Positions 10,112 through 22,800 of a stretch of 64,000 nt of DNA are shown in pieces (position 1 is the first letter of the stretch; every line of letters starts with the position of its first letter). Origin of the DNA: Sipunculus nudus (lineage: Eukaryota > Annelida > Sipuncula > Golfingiida > Sipunculidae); assembly GCA_026874595.1 (NCBI GenBank), contig CM049308.1, positions 79,406,124-79,470,123 of the forward strand. Reading direction: 5' to 3'. The notes beneath the pieces were generated by a model that worked only from the letters and a program-made list of their open reading frames with translations, was not told the DNA's origin and ran no database searches. The position numbers were made by a program, and so were the translations under genes.

Positions 10112-10189
10112 TTTCACTTGGTGGACTCTACTGACCATCCAGTAGTGGGACTTATCTATGTTTACCTGCTATTACAGTGGTTATTTTCA
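10112..10189 (+). CDS. Candidate internal exon, plus-strand gene
   Basis: The acceptor ATATATATTGCAG precedes 78 nt (26 codons, phase 0 to 0) ending at a good donor, TCA|GTAAGA. The peptide starts FHLVDSTDHPVVGLIYVYLL, with the alternating hydrophobic pattern of a beta-strand edge, perhaps the end of a C2-like domain (inference only). It joins in phase to 8589-8683. No later exon was identified with confidence. Confidence 0.55.
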
Positions 10190-12639
10190 GTAAGATCCTC
10201 CATTGGTCACTTTCAGTGGACACATGATGGTTTGTGCATTTCAGTAGTGAGATGGACCATACAGAGTAGTTGCAGATTATGTATCTGGACCGTGTCTCTG
10301 CACGGCAGCATCCTACCGTGTCTCCTTGCTGCAAACTTTGATGATTTACACAGACAGGTGGCAGGCCAGGAAGAAATTAGCTATTTTGGTCTTGTCTCAA
10401 CACTTAGCCCATGACTGTGCAATGCACAAGTAAAGGCTTCTCAGAGTGATCAATAATTGACCCCTTTCTACAACACCATACCTTTATATCTGTGCTGACA
10501 GCAAATCTACTCACTGAGCTTTGCATGGTCTAGCGTTCTCCCTGGGACATCACAACCGCAAAAATATAACAGTCCCATAACAGCAAAGGTAAAAAGCCTC
10601 TAGCAACCAGTAGCGGCTGTCACCACCAGTGGAAGCCACAACAAGCAGTGACTGCCATCAAAGAACTGTGTTCGATGTAAGCTAGCAAGGTCCTAGTTTA
10701 TACACACATGAATCAATAGAGTAAACAGATGCTATCAACACAGTGAGTCCATACGAACAGAACTTTCCCAATCACATCCTGTTGCCATCGCAAACAGCAG
10801 TGTTTTTTTGGGACAATACTTGTTTATGAGTAATTATATATAGAAACATTAATGATGGCACCAACATATCTATCTAAAGGCAAGGATTGCTTACAAGTTA
10901 CAAGCAATACTTTATCACACAAAAGCGCCTTGCCGATCTTCCAGTCACCTATAAATAATACTTCATGTTATGTTTAGAAAGCAACAGTGCTAAATATAAC
11001 CTGCATCAGTTAAGGCATATCATTTTCATTTTTCCCCAACTATAGTTATTGATCTTCCCTGCAGCCAATGCTGCACTTCAACAGTCAATAAACAGCCATC
11101 AAGCAACTAGCTACAAAACGAGCTTAATCTATTTATAGCTCTCTTCAGCTGCTTACTATAAACAGTCCCCCTTTGCTGTTTAAAATAAACAAATCCTCTC
11201 TAGCCCCTGTAGCAGTTCTCTGCTCAAACCAAGGCAGACATTACTGAGTGAATCAGCAATGTTTATCCTCTGTTTGCTGACATGCTAATGAGCGTGAAAC
11301 AAAAAGTGATGCTAGTAAAATGAATAATTAACCTAGATAGCCCACCTGTCATCCCACCTTTATTTTACGTTTCATCAAGTGCAGCAGCAAATAGCCTCAT
11401 CATGCAACAGACTGATTTAAGAATCTGGGGCCAAAGTTCAATTTAACATGTTCCAGTAGACTGACAGGTAAGAATTCACAGTATTCTGAATAAGAACTAG
11501 CTGAATATGTTGTAATGGACTCAATTTTATAAATTTCCTGGTTATCATGACTAATAGTACTGTATAACTTTCACATTTATTTTATTTAATTACTTTTTTT
11601 CTAAATTTAAAGCAAGTTAAGGTTAAGAAAGTACTTTCAATCTGTGTGAAAACATGAAAAAGGAAATTTTATTCCTGAGTCAAGCAACTGAAAGAAGGTC
11701 GTGTAAAATGACTGGTATTCGCTCCTTCACCAAAGGCCTCCCGAGGAGACCAATTTATCTTTATTAATCATTTAAGAAAAATTCCACAGGTGAAAAAAAT
11801 ACAAGAAAGAAACTTTTTATATGACATCTCAATAAAAAGACAGCATATGCCCATTCAATTTTCTGATTTTTCCCTCTCAGTGAATTCACAAACTAGAAAT
11901 AAATAAAATCATGAAGAGGTCATAACTTTCGCATATTTACAGTATTACAAAGAAATATCTGTAAAAATTAATTAAACACATTTACACTTTTCATTATGGT
12001 CCATTTGTTCAGAAAATGGCAGATCCCTTTTACTATAATTTTCTGTTTAAATTTTAGAGTCCAACAGAAAGAATTACTAAAAAGATAACCGTAAAACCAC
12101 AAATACAACAATGTCTTTCTTAAATTAATTGAAATAAATCCTTTCCATCCAAATCTCTGAGTTTTTGCTGTTTGAACAGTCATACCAGAAAAAATTACTT
12201 TACATAAAAAAATACAAATTTTACTTCATTCAAGGGGAATCAGTTTGAAATGAAAATTTATATTCATTGAACCTTTGGCCTTAAAATCATAAAATTCATG
12301 AATATATAACTAAGGATAATCAGGTTGCATAAAGCCTACACCTACAAGTGACGGAAAAGATATTCAATACATACTGAAATAGTTATTAAGCTGTAAGCAA
12401 CAGCAGTAAAACCAGAGTGGCCACAGATATTACAAATTACAATTCAAATACAGTTGTGAGATATAATTCCATCTGTTCATTCTCCTTTAATAAACATGTG
12501 GACTTACGTCTACCCTAGTTGTCTGACCATCATTGATTTGCAGTCTCAGTGGCTAGTTCTGTCTTTGTCCGCGTGTATGTGCATGTGAGTGGATGACCGG
12601 GCGGGCAGGTCTCCAGAAACAAACAACACTTCACAGGGG
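10190..12639. other. Non-coding, no confident feature
   Basis: The frame of the exon at 10112-10189 stays open for some distance past the donor, but the composition is not coding-like. The rest is AT-rich, with tRNA-free, repeat-poor text. This may be the continuing intron of the plus-strand gene. Confidence 0.4.
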
Positions 12640-13112
12640 TGGAAATACAGCCTTTCTGCCTGTCTCAGACAAGCAAAAGTGCATGGAGTGGCATTTTTCA
12701 TTGTACCAAACAGTTGGAAAGGTTGTGTTCCACATTGGCAGCTGATCAGTTGTAACATGCATGACACAAAAACCAAATATTTTACAAGTGCATGTGTTCC
12801 ACCGACTCCTCATTTTTCCTATATTTTCCTATAAGAATGGTCTATAAATTCTTCTACTCTCCCATTTAGGCCCTCATCTCTTATATTTTCCTGTTTTGTT
12901 TCACTGCACAATCGTGAATCTGATATGTTACTATTGTTCTTTTTGCAAGCAAGTGAGCATGTAGGATGGCATGTAAAATGGCAGGATGAGGTAAACATTG
13001 AGGGAACTGTGACTGAAAGTTTGATATGATGGTAGGATGCACCTTTTGCAGAAAGTTTTTTTTTCTGCGGAAAGGCAAACCTGTATTAATGCCTTTCCAT
13101 TGGAAAAATGAA
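12640..13112 (+). repeat. Dispersed repeat F, copy 1 (uninterrupted)
   Basis: It aligns with 23560-25400 after removing the TTAA-flanked insertion there. Shared landmarks are CTGTCT-AGACA, GTTGGAAAGGT, TTTAGGCCCTC, TATATTTTCCTGTTTT, GCATGTAGG-TGGCATGTAA and AATGCCTTTC-ATTG. This copy shows the empty site at TTGCACAAT or its equivalent (CTGCACAATCGTGAA). No open frame or clear terminal repeats, so the class is unknown. Confidence 0.72.
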
Positions 13113-14286
13113 AACTTCAAAATACTTATACCCCTGCTTCAATATTTCTTCCTGCACGACCTGTAAACAGGACGATTCATATGTAAGGTTCCTCCATGTT
13201 ATCAAAATGCCTGTTTCCATGACAAGTAGTGTACAGCTACAAGGTTGAGCTACCTGGATGCCAGGTTGAGCAGTATCTGTGACAGGAGGGTTGTCTGACA
13301 ACCAATTCCCAGGCAGTAAATCATATTCTTCACACAGTCCATATGGAAACATCTAAAGTTCTTGCAATTTCATTAATTCTTCACATAATTTATGAATTAC
13401 TGAGAAAAGTTCTCTTAATTTCGACAATTCTTCACATAATTTATTCATGACTAAGAACCTGCGGCCATATCACCCAAGTCTTATCCAGTAAATGCAATGA
13501 TGAAATGATGCCACATGCTGGGCTGTCAAACATACCACAGCACAAAACTAAGAAATATTAAAAAAGTAAGACATAAGTTGGAAAATAAAGGGGAAAATTA
13601 GAATTAACAAAAGTAAGACTAAAACCACAAATAAAAACATCACATATTCATGAAGAATTATTCTTGATGAATCAATGTGATATAGAAATCATGATTTAGA
13701 GTGCATATATAACCCCTTAAAGCTAGTGTATAAGAACCTACACAAAGCTCATCTTCATAAAGGTTCAACCATTTATAACACTTTTTTTGTAAGAAACAGA
13801 ATAGCACAGCAATTGAAAACTTTACATTAAGCAAATTTTATGTGGCCTTCTGCTTGTAACTGCAGTTCTGAGATCACATGGTGCTCAAAACTGCCAAAAA
13901 ATACTTTACCTATAATAACACAGGAACATTTTTACAGTAATTCCTAGCATTTTGACACTGCATGTTTCAGTGCAAAAAAAAGCAAGAAAAAGTAGGATTA
14001 TTCAAGAAAATTTAGGAGAAACAAGACAGAGACCAAAAAAAGTAGGAAAAAGTAGAACCACTTGACAGCCTACACATGCTGAAATTATCTGACCTGTACC
14101 ATTCAGGATAAAAAAAGGCAAAAACTAAGTGCTTACCTGAGGCTTGTGCAAGAGTTTTGTGAACACTGTATTATTAATCATAGCTCTCTCTTCAAGCAGT
14201 TACAAATTTAAGCATCCTCCATAAACTTTTTTTTTCTAATTTTTTTTTTGTGGTGGTAATTGCCTCCAATTATTTTTTAAATGCTT
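13113..14286. other. Non-coding
   Basis: Contains a small local direct duplication near 13366-13450 (CAATT-CATTAATTCTTCACATAATTT and a variant 60 bases on) and AT-rich text. An open minus-strand frame at 13086-13352 has no splice support and no recognised content. Confidence 0.4.
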
Positions 14287-14640
14287 GCTTTACTAAGCAC
14301 TATGAACATCTGCAGAATTCAATTTTGGTTTCTGACTACATGACAGGGGTTTACAAGTGATAATCTTGGTGTCAACCAGGCTGAGTGTGTACTACTCCTG
14401 CTGGTTCTGTGTGTGTGACATCCCCATTGCTGGATAATAACAACGAGGAACCCTGAAAGGTGCACTCTTTGTGAGTGAAACATGACTGTTTGGCATTGGC
14501 TCCCCTTTAAGCCTGCAGAGAGTTCACTCTGGGTGGGGGCCAACTGTGAAAATTCTCAACGCCTCCGCTAAGATTTGGACTCACAATCCAAGCTTTGAGC
14601 CCTATGCTCTACTGTTAGACCAAGGAAGTAGGTCACCCTC
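14287..14640 (-). mobile_element. tRNA-derived SINE (SINE-1), copy 1
   Basis: On the minus strand the 5' end (about 14633) carries a degenerate tRNA head: an A-box-like TGGTCTAACAGTAGAGCA and a B-box-like GTGAGTCCAAATCT. The body contains CACAGTTGGCCCCCACCCAG and ends near CTGCAGATGTTC. Sister copies are at 33668-34025 and 35135-35475. The tRNA part is too decayed to be a functional gene. Confidence 0.65.
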
Positions 14641-15725
14641 CATAAACTTAAACAGTATATGACTTATATATGACAAGAAACCTATGACATATAGTTTCCA
14701 TGCTTTCATAGTCATATCCCTGCCAGGCTGTTCACAGGGGTGTCTAACTTCTCAGTGGTCTGACTGATCACATACTCAACAGGTTTCTCCACTATCTATC
14801 TACTCTCACCCATTAGTACAAACAATGTGTTTAGCAGTTTGGTTGGTGGTCACCTGAATAAGTATAATGATCCAAAATATGAATTGTAGGTACTTGAAAG
14901 TCCAACCTTCAAGTAATATATGACTGGCTCCTGTATGGTAAAAGATTATTATGTAACTACCACCTATGAGCTGGATTATATTTCCTTACTATTCAGGTAG
15001 TGTACAGACTTGTCTAACAACAGGTAATATTGTTTATTCTCACTAGCATTCTCATTAAGCTTCACAAGTACTCTATAAGCCTCTCCAATATAAATTTAAC
15101 CCAAATGAAATATAATCTATACCTCGTTATAACATGTATTTATTATATAAGGCTATCCAACCTTAAGTCAGCATCACCATTAGAAGGTTTTGAGGAAGAA
15201 TATGTTCCTTCCTCATGATCAGGGAGTATGTATTTTAAACTTACTGATCAAAGTCTAGGGTTCCCTGTGTAGTCATCTATGATGGTCAGAGATTTTTCAT
15301 ATTCTTCATAGACTGAGCACAATTTATAAATTAATCTGCAATATTTAAGTTATTCAAATCTTCAGTCGGCAAGATTTTTAAAACTCCATTTGCAAAGTTC
15401 CCAGGATGTATAAATACTGATGGGTAATGTAAAGGGTTGTCCTGTACATTACAATGATAAAAAAGTATTTCTTATTGTTAACATACATACTACTAAGTTA
15501 TCATTGCATAAACCAGTATAATACCTCAGCAGCAACAGTCAAGGATGTCCTACCTGTTGGTAGAGTGTATCACAGTATTGCATAGGCTGCAAGACCACAG
15601 AGCTGCAAATCTGTGGGTATCTTCTGTATGCTTGCGGAGAACTGATTGCATACCTATAGTGCATATGACATGGTCCATGAGTGTGTGGGCTGGAGATTGC
15701 CCTGGATAATGTGTTGCTTTAACAG
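14641..15725. other. Non-coding
   Basis: No repeat or exon recognised. The final bases (GTTGCTTTAACAG) are a plausible splice acceptor for the block that follows. Confidence 0.4.
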
Positions 15726-15953
15726 GCAGCCCTACAAGACCTGCTGGCTCAGTGCTTGACAGGTATTACAAGGCACCAGCAGGACCCTGGAGCAGCATGC
15801 ACCAGTCTGGGGGAAGTCCCACTTTGCCGCTGTTCCTTTGGATCAGGCCCATGCACTGCATCTTGCACAGGTCTCGGATCAATAGTTGAACAGACTATTA
15901 CACCAAGCAGATGGCTGCCATCATTGAACGTTACAGATATCACACCACAGATG
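15726..15953 (+). other. Possible exon, unrecognised
   Basis: After the acceptor TTGCTTTAACAG one frame stays open for 228 nt to a donor ATG|GTAACA. It starts AALQDLLAQCLTG, which looks protein-like, then becomes cysteine- and glycine-rich (CRCSFGSGPCTASC) and less convincing. A CAG|GTATTA donor at 15762/15763 would give a 37-nt exon instead. The end of the stretch is duplicated just downstream, which is unusual for a coding exon. Confidence 0.25.
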
Positions 15954-16165
15954 GTAACACTAGACTTAAGGGTACCAAAAGATACTGTTAAATACCCAGT
16001 ATTTTCTGAAAAAAATACCTAATATAACACCCTCTTTGATCCAGCTCATGGCTGCCATCATTAATTATACCAATATCACACAATAGATGGTTACACAAGG
16101 CGTATGGGTATTAAGTGATAATATTTAAATGCCAAGTATTTTCCTAATATAAATATCACACCCTG
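15908..16165 (+). repeat. Local tandem duplication, about 140 bp
   Basis: Text from ATGGCTGCCATCATTGAACG to CCAAGTATTTTC-type sequence recurs from about 16048. Shared blocks are ATGGCTGCCATCATT, AATATCACAC, AGATGGT-ACAC and CCAGTATTTTC. The two units have diverged by several small gaps. Confidence 0.7.
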
Positions 16166-16949
16166 TTGGACACTGGCTTAAAGGACAGAGCCAGGATTTT
16201 GGAAGAGGAGGAGTCCAATCCAGATAAAAACCAATGAGAAAGCCTTTAAGGGGCCTATTCTGATTTCTGATGTGTATTAACTAAAGACAATTCCTTGAAT
16301 TTTTATATCAAATTATGTCCAAAAATGTTGATTCCACCACACAAAGGCGCTTTGTTATGTTTATATCCACATGTTTATAACATGGGGGGGGGGCTGACAA
16401 AATAATCCAGCCCATACATCTATCAGACAGGTGTTATAAGAACTTTTCTTAACAGGACTCACCTTGAATTTAGAGTATGCAAAGTAAGCCAGAAATCACA
16501 TAAACATGATCTTGAAAGTTATCTGGCGTTGGTTGCATGCATATGGGCTCTCCAAGTGCTCTTTAGTGTTATATACGTAAGTGGCAATTTAATCAAGGAT
16601 GCCTGGTGGGTCTAGTGCATTGTCTTGAATGTAATCTGGTGACTGCAATTATCTCATGTGTAAATGACGTAAATCAGGTCTACAATCCAATGTCACCTAG
16701 CTGTTAACAGCCTTTCAAAGCAAATTAACCAATAATATTCTATATATATTTGCATTTTGTATGAAATACAGGATGTTTTTCAGTAATATTCAAGTTTACG
16801 TCACTACCCACCTTCTACATATATGACAAATATTTTTATTTTCACTTGCGGATACACCAGCATTACTCATAGTCACTGTATGAGACAGACACAATAATAA
16901 CAAGGATGTGCATCATCCCTTTACAAATCTCTGTCATAATAAAATGTCA
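16166..16949. other. Non-coding, degraded repeat scraps
   Basis: Near 16190 the text GAGCCAGGATTTTGGAAGAG resembles a degraded hAT-like terminus. A 9-10 base G run lies at about 16384-16393. Nothing else identified. Confidence 0.35.
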
Positions 16950-17330
16950 AAATAACAAGGCCTACAGGCTTATGCCAACCAACATGTGCAATGAAATATG
17001 TAGTATGTGTAATCCTTGTTGATAATACTTGAACATTATTTATATGTTACATGATTGTTTATTCCAGTACATGTGTGACATGTACAAGTACAATACCAGA
17101 TTCAGCTGTGAAATGAAAATTAACAGGTTACAAGACACCAGTCTTGTGCACAAGAAAGCAAAAATCCATGGAAATGCAAATTTTCAGGCCAATAAGTCAA
17201 CCACTCCTGAGATATGAGCATGGATCTAAAAAAAATTGTGGGTGGCAGCAGCAGTCTTGTGTACAAGAAAGCTTTCCAAGATGCATGGACAAGCAAAATT
17301 TTGAGTAAAACCACTATAAACATAAACTGC
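16950..17330 (+). mobile_element. Family D (HINE-like) fragment, copy 1
   Basis: The head AATAACAAGGCCTACAGGC (16951-16969) matches 54752 onward. Downstream lie two degenerate core repeats with CAGTCTTGTG-ACAAGAAAGC, a GAGATATGAGCATGGAT block and GGGTGGCAGCAGCAGTCTTG. These core blocks are relatives of the family B core. No clear 3' terminus; the element fades at about 17330. Confidence 0.55.
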
Positions 17331-17560
17331 ACTTGCCATGAAAATGCAACACCTTCAATTCTCGAGTAGCAGCTTTATGGTATGACATGTTTTTCTTTCG
17401 ATTCCTGGCATATTACCAACACTATTAATTGGTAGTACTGACAAAATACTGGAATTTTGCAAAACATGGAGTGTTGGTAATGCCAAAGCTATTTATACAT
17501 AATGATAAAATTTAATTTTTTTTTGTATATCATTTATAAGTTTTTTATCCATATACTTAA

Positions 17561-17968
17561 AACAAGGGCACCTCAAAGCGGAGGATCCCCTCGCATTGAA
17601 GCATAATTATACTGGGTGTATTACACAGTGTGAAAATTATGAGGGCAGCTCTGTGACCTTGACCTTTGACTCTGTGTACCTAAAAAAATTTGGGCAAATG
17701 GTTAAGCTTAAAATGGGTCCATAAACTTTTTCAAGAAGTAGGTCCTGTGGCCTTGACCTTTGACCCTGTGACCTCAAAATCAATAGGGTTCTTCATCTGT
17801 GGGCAGGTAAGCCATATGAGCAAGATGAAAGGTTTCAGTCAAATAATTTGGCTTAAAATGGGTCCACAAGCAATTCCGGATGGACAGACAGATGGACAGA
17901 TGGAAGGACGCATAGACAAACAGAGGCGTTACTGTATCCCCTCTGGCAACTTCTTTGTGAGGGTATAA
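17561..17968 (+). mobile_element. Family C (HINE-like), short copy with nuclear-receptor-like sites
   Basis: The head AACAAGGGCACC resembles family A heads and is followed by GGATCCCCTCGCA. The tail is a short tract of GATGGACAGA/ACGG-like units and an imperfect hairpin at 17935-17967 (TATCCCCTC...GAGGGTATA). The body carries two copies of a module with TGACCTTGACCTTTGAC (17654-17670) and TGACCTTTGACC (17754-17765). The latter is a direct repeat of AGGTCA with one-base spacing on the minus strand. No protein is encoded. Confidence 0.62.
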
Positions 17969-18463
17969 TGATAACATATCTCTACTGAAAGCAAAATCAG
18001 AATACAGATATATATTTTATTTATGGATTAAATTTACACATAACTTACGAAAACCACTTTTATAATTTAGCAATTTATACTGCTGGTACATCTCGGTTAT
18101 ACCCATAGAGCTTCATATATTATATATTACAATTATAATACAAGTAACTTCTTCTGGCTATGTTAACCAAATTACCTCACAGTTCCTTCATTTTAAAGAT
18201 TTCCCAAAAATATTTTTGTTGATATTAACCATGCAAGGATTACTGGAAATCCAAATATCTCTTGGCCTGATGTAATAAATGTTGATGGATGTGAGCCATG
18301 ACAGATGTTACAGCTTCACACAGCAAACTTACACTTGAGGTAAATATAATTTAGCCAAAAAAAATCATTCTAGCAGAACCATTGGACAAATCTGAACAAG
18401 GACCACCTAATAATCATACTTTTAAGTAATACAGAAAATGGCACAGCCCTGATGCAGAAGAAA
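17969..18463. other. Non-coding
   Basis: AT-rich, with no feature recognised. Confidence 0.45.
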
Positions 18464-19315
18464 TAAAGGGACCCATGAGTCACACCTCTCTGCTGAATTT
18501 TGGAAAATATTAGTAACTGCAAAATATTATTATTTCTTTTTGTTTTTCATTTGAAAAGCTATGAGAAAACGGCCCTGCTAAAATGAAACTCTGTAAATTA
18601 TAGAATAATGGACATGAGCAAAACCATTTAGTGATGCACCAAGAGAAAAAATGGGCCTATGGTAAGTGTTATATATAGTAACATGTCATAAACAATAATG
18701 TGTGAAGGTAATTAAGTTTTCAAATGTTAAATATATGGCCATATGAGTTAAAAATTAATCCCACAAAAGTTTGACCAATATTCCTAATTTTAATACTAAG
18801 TTAACAGTGTTATTCACACCTAGGCCCCGCCGACTTTAAGAGATATGAATGAAATGCTACAAAGTATTTATATCTTCTTAAATCTTGTCAGTTAGCACTT
18901 ACATTAGATCCTAATATTTTATCACATTTGAATATAAGGTTTAAATTCCTGAAATTTTTTTCTAAAAAAAAAATCAAAATTGTCCAAGTCTCATCAAAAA
19001 GAATTTATTTAACATTGAAATTATAAGATTCATCTTGTTTATTAGTCCTGTGTATTGAAGGGGTGTTAATTATAAGATTCATCTAATTGGTTTTTCCTTA
19101 ATTTCTCAAAGGAACAAAGTCACAAAGACCCAGTTTTCGGCTTGGTAGGAGATCTTGGGGACATCTTACATTATGACAAATTTTGGATTCCTAGGTCTTA
19201 CGGTTTCAAAACGTGCCACATCTACGGATGGACAGACGGACGGCTAGACAGACGGATGGACGACGGACAATGGACCATGACTATAGCTCAGATGACTTAT
19301 AGTGAGCTGAGCTAA
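18464..19315 (+). mobile_element. Family A, short complete copy
   Basis: The head at 18464 (TAAAGGGACCCATGAGTCAC then CTGCTGA) is a degraded version of the family head. The 3' end has the conserved block CAAAGGAACAAAGTCACAAA, ACGTGCCACATCTACGG, a short ACGG-type tract (19225-19268), a 29-bp terminal palindrome at 19285-19313 and a CTAA finish. At 852 bp it lacks most of the interior found in the 1.9-2.6 kb copies. Confidence 0.68.
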
Positions 19316-19394
19316 TGATTGATTATATAAACTCATTTGCCGTAAATCAAATTGCATGATATATACCATAACCTTTCCTTTTCATATCACTGTT

Positions 19395-19810
19395 GATGGT
19401 ATGATGGACAACGGACGACGGACAATGCCACACCATCTCATAAGCTCACCATGTTCGAAATGAAGCATGTAGGCAGTTTGTGAATATAAGATCTATACCA
19501 TGCTCACTGGTTTGCTTTTTGATAAGCTGTTGACAATTCAGCAGTTTACACATTTGTTCAGTTGATCTATTTTTTTATACAACCAATTTTTTTTTTTTTC
19601 AATTTTATCAAATGTGATCAGTTGCAATAAAGTTCCCAGTCCACAGGTTGAAGGACTTGATAGCAGGTGTGGTGGGGGGGGGGGGGGGTTGCTACATACC
19701 TCTGTACCTTTGTATATATTTTTTTCTGTTTCTTGAAGATGTAAAGAAATGTTCTTTAATGTGCTGGAAGCAGCACTGAAAATAACTGGTTCTGATACAC
19801 TGTAAGTACA
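19395..19810 (+). repeat. Family A interior fragment with G15 run
   Basis: The segment GAAGCATGTAGGCAGTTTGT to ACAGTTTACACATTTGTTCA-type text matches 39010-39130 and 51180-51250 inside longer family A copies. It is preceded by GGACAACGGACGACGGACAA. A run of 15 G at 19674-19688 sits at the same place as the G14 run at 51341-51354, so the run is part of the ancestral repeat. Confidence 0.65.
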
Positions 19811-22800
19811 TGACAAAGCCTAAATTATGTTGTCCATCTTATACATTAAATTAACATGGGATAATAAGGAACATGTCTTTCGGGATTTATTTCATTTGCC
19901 AGACCTGTAATCTAAAAGTCGATTCTGTAGACAATATTCTTGGAATGGTCATGATGAGACATTAGTTTCAGAGTAAATGTTAATATGAAGTTATAGACAG
20001 TCTGGCTGTACCTGCATTGTCTATGAATAACTCAAACCAAAATTAAGATTACTAAATACAAATGTGTAGTCCGTCCTGGTGGGCATAATTGGTATCAAAA
20101 AGGTTTTAAGAGCATCATCACAGTAGGAAAGGAAAACAAGATGTACCCTGGTATCTTCAGAGAGTTAATACCAGGCCATCATGCAAACTGTTGACTCAAT
20201 TATTTTGTGGTTTATTCTTCAAAAGAATTTGTTAGGTGTTTAATTCCTTGGCTCTCACTTTGAGACTTACCAACAATAAAGCACAATTTCTCCCTTAATT
20301 ATAATTCATGTAAAACTGAGCCTTAAAAGGTATGTGATCCATGATTCATGTACATGTGGGCTGCTTGTTTTCTTATTGCTTGCAAGATTTGTTTCATTCT
20401 GCAAGTGTATTTGTTAGTTCTGTATGTTTGTCTGTTTGCCCAACCTCAACAGGCCACAATTTAAGGAAATTATCTTGAACCTAGAGTAAATGATGCCAAG
20501 ATAACCATCGAAGCTTACTGTTTTTTACCATAATAAAATATAGGCAAAGGTCATTGAAAATCACAAAAGCTTTTATACTTGTGAGCTCAACATGTTTCAT
20601 GTTTGTATTTTGTATGTTTATTTTGAAGAACTACAGAGGCAGATTATATTTATATAATATATCATCCTAGTGTCATGAGGAAGAGTAACAGTTGGTGAAA
20701 TCTGCTGAAGGAAACTAAATAAATGATGCTTCTAGTTCTAGGTAATCCATATTTGGATCAAATTGTTTGTGTGTTTGTTAAGGTATGGATTCTGAGAATG
20801 CTTTCTAGTTCTTACCATTCGCATGCTTAATATCGACCTACATGTTTCTCTCTAGATTGGGGCATTAATATTAAATTTATCTTTCAAAATATTGACACAA
20901 ATACCATGATGATATGCAGGTCTTACTGCTATGCAGTGTCCAAAAGAGTAGCATCTCTCGTGAAAATTCTGACAAACAATGGTTTTTCCCATGATTATCA
21001 ATTTAACAAGACAATCCTTTTTATGAAGTTTCATTCATGATCTGAAGGTTACAAATATTCTTCTAATGGCTGAAAATAGCCTGGTATGCACATGATAATG
21101 CATTAAACCATATCCCCAGGGCAAAGTCTAGAGATACAAATTAATTTTTCAAGGTACACAATTTTACAGAACCAAAGGATTATAATGATATTCATTTCAT
21201 CAAGTAGTAATTAAGGAATATCAAGCCAATACATTTAAAAGGTTTTTACAAAAATATTGCACATATGGGTATAAAAGAATTTCATCTTCATAGACTTTCC
21301 TCCATTGATTCTACAAATCTGTAAAATCAAGGACTTTCAAAACTTTTTAATGAAAGACTCCTTTCAGCAACATTTATCCATTTTTGAAATATGACTTTAA
21401 CCTTATTTGGGGGGACAAACTGAATAGCAGTTAGAGATTATGCATAAAATCATGCATGGGCTCCGGTTAAATTATAAACAGCTGAAAACTTCATCTTCTT
21501 GACAGGCTTAGGTATATTCTAGATACTTATAATTTTGTTATCTCAAACAATCAGTGATAATTCATGGCACACATGAGGTTCTATTCCCTGAAGAAGCTCT
21601 TTGTGGTTGTGTTTGATAGGATGATATATGCAGTCTTGAAGCAAACTCTTCCAGACTTCCATTGGCTGGTTCCTGTAAGCTCAAGACTTGTCTGAGCACT
21701 GTCAGGGTGTCCCAGTATCCTGCTTCAAGGTCTGGGAGGCCTCCTATTGACAGGCAGGCAGCACTGAGGGAGGCCTGGGACCAGCTTCACCGTCATTGAT
21801 TAATGAGTCCCTAGCCATGATCACTCAGCCATCCTGACTGACTCAGTATGACCATGCTAATAAAGAGCTCTGTAACATTGGCTTAAATTATTGATAGCAA
21901 GAGACCACATCCCACTTCTGACCCCAAGTGCCATCATACTGGAACAACCAGGCACTTACTGAGTCCACATTGGGAATTTCTTTCCATGTGCAAAAGGCAG
22001 TGTAGCTACCAAGCCATGAAATGTGGCATCACCCAGTATAAAAGGATTGTCAAACCCCTGGCAGGTAACAGGCACGCTGCAAAAGAAAGGACGAAACTAG
22101 GCCAGTTCAATGCGGCAGTACTGGTCCAGGGGTGAGCAGCCAGGGTCCTGGTGCTAGTTGTCCCTGAAGCTCTGGTCAAACAATGTATCTGCCATCTAAA
22201 TGTCAGAAATGTATGCCTGAAGCTCTCATCTATCCTCTCACTTCCATATCCATGTCTCATGCTTCATTCATCTGACGGAGTGATTGCTAATTTCTGCTGA
22301 TGGCAGCAGAAAAGGTTGTGGACTTTGGCATTTCTTGTTTCCCAATCACCTACATCCAATCAGCCCTATGTTCACTTCCAGTCCATCTAGCCTCTTCTAT
22401 AAATTTTAAATTTCCATGGGATATAATGGCCTAGTGTCTCACAGGGTGGACAGACTGTTTAACCATAGACATTCAGGATTCTTGGCAGTGGGTGTTCAAA
22501 CCAATGACATTTCAAGGCATTCAACCTTATTTTTTTACAGATATGATCTGTAAACATTTCACTAACTATCCATTAGAATAAGAATCCAGAAAAGTTGAAC
22601 GAGAAAACAAGTCCGAAATCATCATTATATCTTAAAGTTAAAATCTGTAACTTAAGTTAAACAAAATAGAGTTGCAAATGCTATTTAATATGGTTTAACC
22701 AATAGAGAGAAAAAGAGTGGTAGCTGGTATGACTACATGCATAATAGGGTCATAATAGTTGTTAATATTAAAACTACATCATTAAATATAACCAAATATC

